Source of the DNA: Prosthecobacter debontii
Lineage (GTDB): Bacteria; Verrucomicrobiota; Verrucomicrobiia; Verrucomicrobiales; Akkermansiaceae
Direction: 5' to 3'
NCBI GenBank assembly: GCA_945885485.1
Contig: CAMCYT010000148.1
Span: 1-6,405 of the forward strand
Length of the DNA: 6,405 bases
The notes beneath the pieces were generated by a model. The model did no database searches. It saw only the letters and a program-made list of their open reading frames with translations, and was not told where the DNA came from. The translations under genes were made by a program, and so were the position numbers. This document shows, piece after piece, positions 4,922 through 6,405 of the stretch (within the stretch, counting starts at the first letter, position 1; the number at the start of each line of letters is the position of its first letter).

Positions 4922-6211
4922 TCAGGCAGTTTTAGCAAGCGGATGCAAGACCTTGAGGTGGCGTTGGGTGGCACCGTGGTGGTTGGAAAGGATGGCGGAG
5001 GCGTGTTGGGTGAGCTTTTCGGCGATCATTAGGTTGAGTGCGCGACGGATGGCGGTAGAAATTTCCTCGCTGTTGCGGGCGAGTAAGGCGGCTTCGGCTG
5101 CGTGGAGGTGGCGGACGAGGGGTTGGAAGTTTTCCATGTGCGGGCCGAGGATGAGGGGCTTGTTTGCGAGGATGGCTTCGGCTGGGTTTTGTCCGCCGGT
5201 GGAGAGGAAAGATTTTCCGATAATGACCACATCGGCATGTGCGGTCCAGGTGGCGAGTTCGCCGGTGGTGTCGATGACGAAAACGGCGTTTTCAGTTTGA
5301 AGCGGGGTTTCAAAAACCGATCTCAAGGTGACATGAAATCCGGCTTGAGTGAGGGCTTGGGAAACTTCCTGGCGACGCTCGGCGTGGCGGGGGACGATGA
5401 CGGGGAGAGCGTTGGGATCGGCATCGCGGATGGCGGAAGCGATGAGAGTTTCCTCGCCGGCAAATGTGGAAGCGGCGAGAATGATGGGTCGGCCCTTTCC
5501 GAAGGCGGCTAACATTTCGCGGAAATCGGGGCGTTGTTCGGGGATGGAGGACGATTCTGGATCGAATTTGATGCTGCCGGTTAGATGGATGTTTTCCGGG
5601 GCGATCCCGAGGTTCTGCCAGAGTTGTCGGTGAGTTTCTTCTTGGATGCAAACGCAGGTGAGGCGTGAAAAGAACGGGCGTAGGTATGGGGCGAAGAAAT
5701 TGAAGCGTTTGGCGGAGCGGGGTGAGACTCGGGCGTTGGCGAGGGAGACGGGGATGTGGCGTTTTTGTGCGAGGAGCAGGAGGTTCGGCCAGGTTTCGCC
5801 TTCGATGAGGATGATTTGGGAGGGTTGGAAGCGGTTGAGGTAAGAGCGGATCATCCAAGGAAAATCCAGCGGGGCGTAGGTCACGCGGAGGTTGGGGATG
5901 GCGGCGTCGGTGGCGGTTTGGTGACCGGTGGCGGTGCCGGTGGCTAGGACGAAGTGGGTTTCGGGGTAAGTGCTTTTCCATTCGCGCAGGAATTTCATGG
6001 CGGTGATCGTTTCACCGACGCTGATCGCGTGGAGGTGGATGGCGCATGAGGGTTCAAAGTCGGCTGGCTCGAAATACAAGCCGATACGTTCATTGAGGGC
6101 GGTTCCAAAACCACCGCGGCGCATCATTTTCAGGATCCATCCAGGGAAGGCGACGAGGAAAAGAAGAGGTAGGATCGCGCGGTAGATGAGGAGGGTAAAG
6201 AAAGGTTTCAT
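4922..6211 (-). CDS. waaA: 3-deoxy-D-manno-octulosonic acid (Kdo) transferase
   Basis: At 429 residues it matches the usual WaaA (KdtA) length. The enzyme transfers Kdo from CMP-Kdo to the lipid A precursor at the cytoplasmic face of the inner membrane. Residues about 5-27 form the N-terminal membrane anchor. HAISVGE (61-67) holds the catalytic base Glu67. Also visible are ATGTATG (90-96), IEGETWPN (136-143), NARVS (159-163), LTGSIKFD (210-217), PRHAER (274-279) in the CMP-binding C-terminal domain, and STGGQNPAEA (337-346), the family's GG-x-N-P-x-E signature with Gln where many enzymes have His. The GT-B fold of two Rossmann-like halves fits this motif order. Whether it adds one or more Kdo residues cannot be read from the sequence. 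ATG at 6211 overlaps the TGA of the upstream rsmD-like gene (ATGA), so translation is probably coupled. The unknown gene follows after 51 bp. Confidence 0.95.
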   Translation of the reverse strand: MKPFFTLLIYRAILPLLFLVAFPGWILKMMRRGGFGTALNERIGLYFEPADFEPSCAIHLHAISVGETITAMKFLREWKSTYPETHFVLATGTATGHQTATDAAIPNLRVTYAPLDFPWMIRSYLNRFQPSQIILIEGETWPNLLLLAQKRHIPVSLANARVSPRSAKRFNFFAPYLRPFFSRLTCVCIQEETHRQLWQNLGIAPENIHLTGSIKFDPESSSIPEQRPDFREMLAAFGKGRPIILAASTFAGEETLIASAIRDADPNALPVIVPRHAERRQEVSQALTQAGFHVTLRSVFETPLQTENAVFVIDTTGELATWTAHADVVIIGKSFLSTGGQNPAEAILANKPLILGPHMENFQPLVRHLHAAEAALLARNSEEISTAIRRALNLMIAEKLTQHASAILSNHHGATQRHLKVLHPLAKTA

Positions 6212-6405
6212 GCGTCCGGATGAGCGAAGATGAGGATGGCGCTGCTGCCGTATTCGCGGCGATCTAACAGTTTGAAATAAGGTGAGGCTGGTGTGGGCTG
6301 ATTGGAGGAAATTTCTGCGATGATGTGGCCTTTGGGGCTGAGTCGCTCGGAAAGGTTAGGGAGTGCGAGCAATTTCGCGACGAGATCCGTATCGCCATAG
6401 CCTTT
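6208..6405 (-). CDS. rsmD: RsmD-family 16S rRNA (guanine-N2) methyltransferase, C-terminal part
   Basis: The frame is open from the right edge to TGA at 6210-6208 and gives the last 65 residues; the start lies outside the window. The fragment runs KGYGDTDLVAKLLAL near the edge, then SPKGHIIAEIS and LLDRREYGSSAILIF (47-61 of the fragment). In RsmD proteins a similar stretch follows the DPPY methyl-transfer motif: a helix, a GG-type strand (here PKGHIIAE), and a final strand pair with the D-R-x-YG-x-(S/T) pattern. RsmD methylates G966 of 16S rRNA using S-adenosylmethionine. The DPPY motif itself is not in view, so a related N2-methyltransferase is possible. The stop overlaps the waaA start by 4 bp, making it first of the visible operon. 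Confidence 0.72.
   Translation of the reverse strand, partial: KGYGDTDLVAKLLALPNLSERLSPKGHIIAEISSNQPTPASPYFKLLDRREYGSSAILIFAHPDA

Noticed and set aside
5310..5981. 223-codon open frame on the minus strand inside waaA
   Set aside because: It is Arg/Pro/His-rich, typical of a shifted frame in G+C-rich DNA; waaA motifs cover the same bases in the correct frame.

Overview
The window most likely comes from the chromosome of a Gram-negative bacterium of the Verrucomicrobiota, perhaps Opitutae-like. The evidence is an LpxC-FabZ fusion protein, a lipid A/Kdo gene set (so an LPS-bearing outer membrane), and short palindromic repeats with a GGTAGGG head of a kind I associate with that phylum. The assignment comes from recalled family resemblance and was not tested by any search.

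Left part (1-667, + strand): the 3' end of a HEPN-domain gene overlaps a complete MNT nucleotidyltransferase gene by 4 bp. This is the two-gene layout of HEPN/MNT toxin-antitoxin modules, and the diagnostic motifs are visible in both proteins. The pair looks more A+T-rich than the rest. A 197-bp convergent intergenic region follows. It is largely made of three REP-like palindromic units, the last of which runs into the end of the next gene.

Middle (668-1750, - strand): a secreted alpha/beta hydrolase gene, then 167 bp with no gene that I can support, then a complete tRNA-Val(CAC) with encoded CCA. A 61-bp spacer separates the tRNA from the operon.

Right part (1751-6405, - strand): a tight gene run read right to left. 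It holds the 3' end of an RsmD-like rRNA methyltransferase gene, waaA (Kdo transferase, ATGA overlap), a 593-residue protein of unknown function with long low-complexity segments, and the lpxC-fabZ fusion. LpxC catalyses the committed step of lipid A synthesis, FabZ governs whether 3-hydroxyacyl-ACP goes to phospholipid or lipid A, and WaaA adds Kdo to the lipid A precursor. The run is therefore an envelope/LPS cluster with one unexplained protein in the middle.

The most unusual items are the REP-like cluster that supplies the hydrolase stop codon, a 9-bp minisatellite present at two separate places inside the unknown gene, that unknown gene itself, and the HEPN/MNT pair. I saw no CRISPR array, insertion sequence or phage gene.
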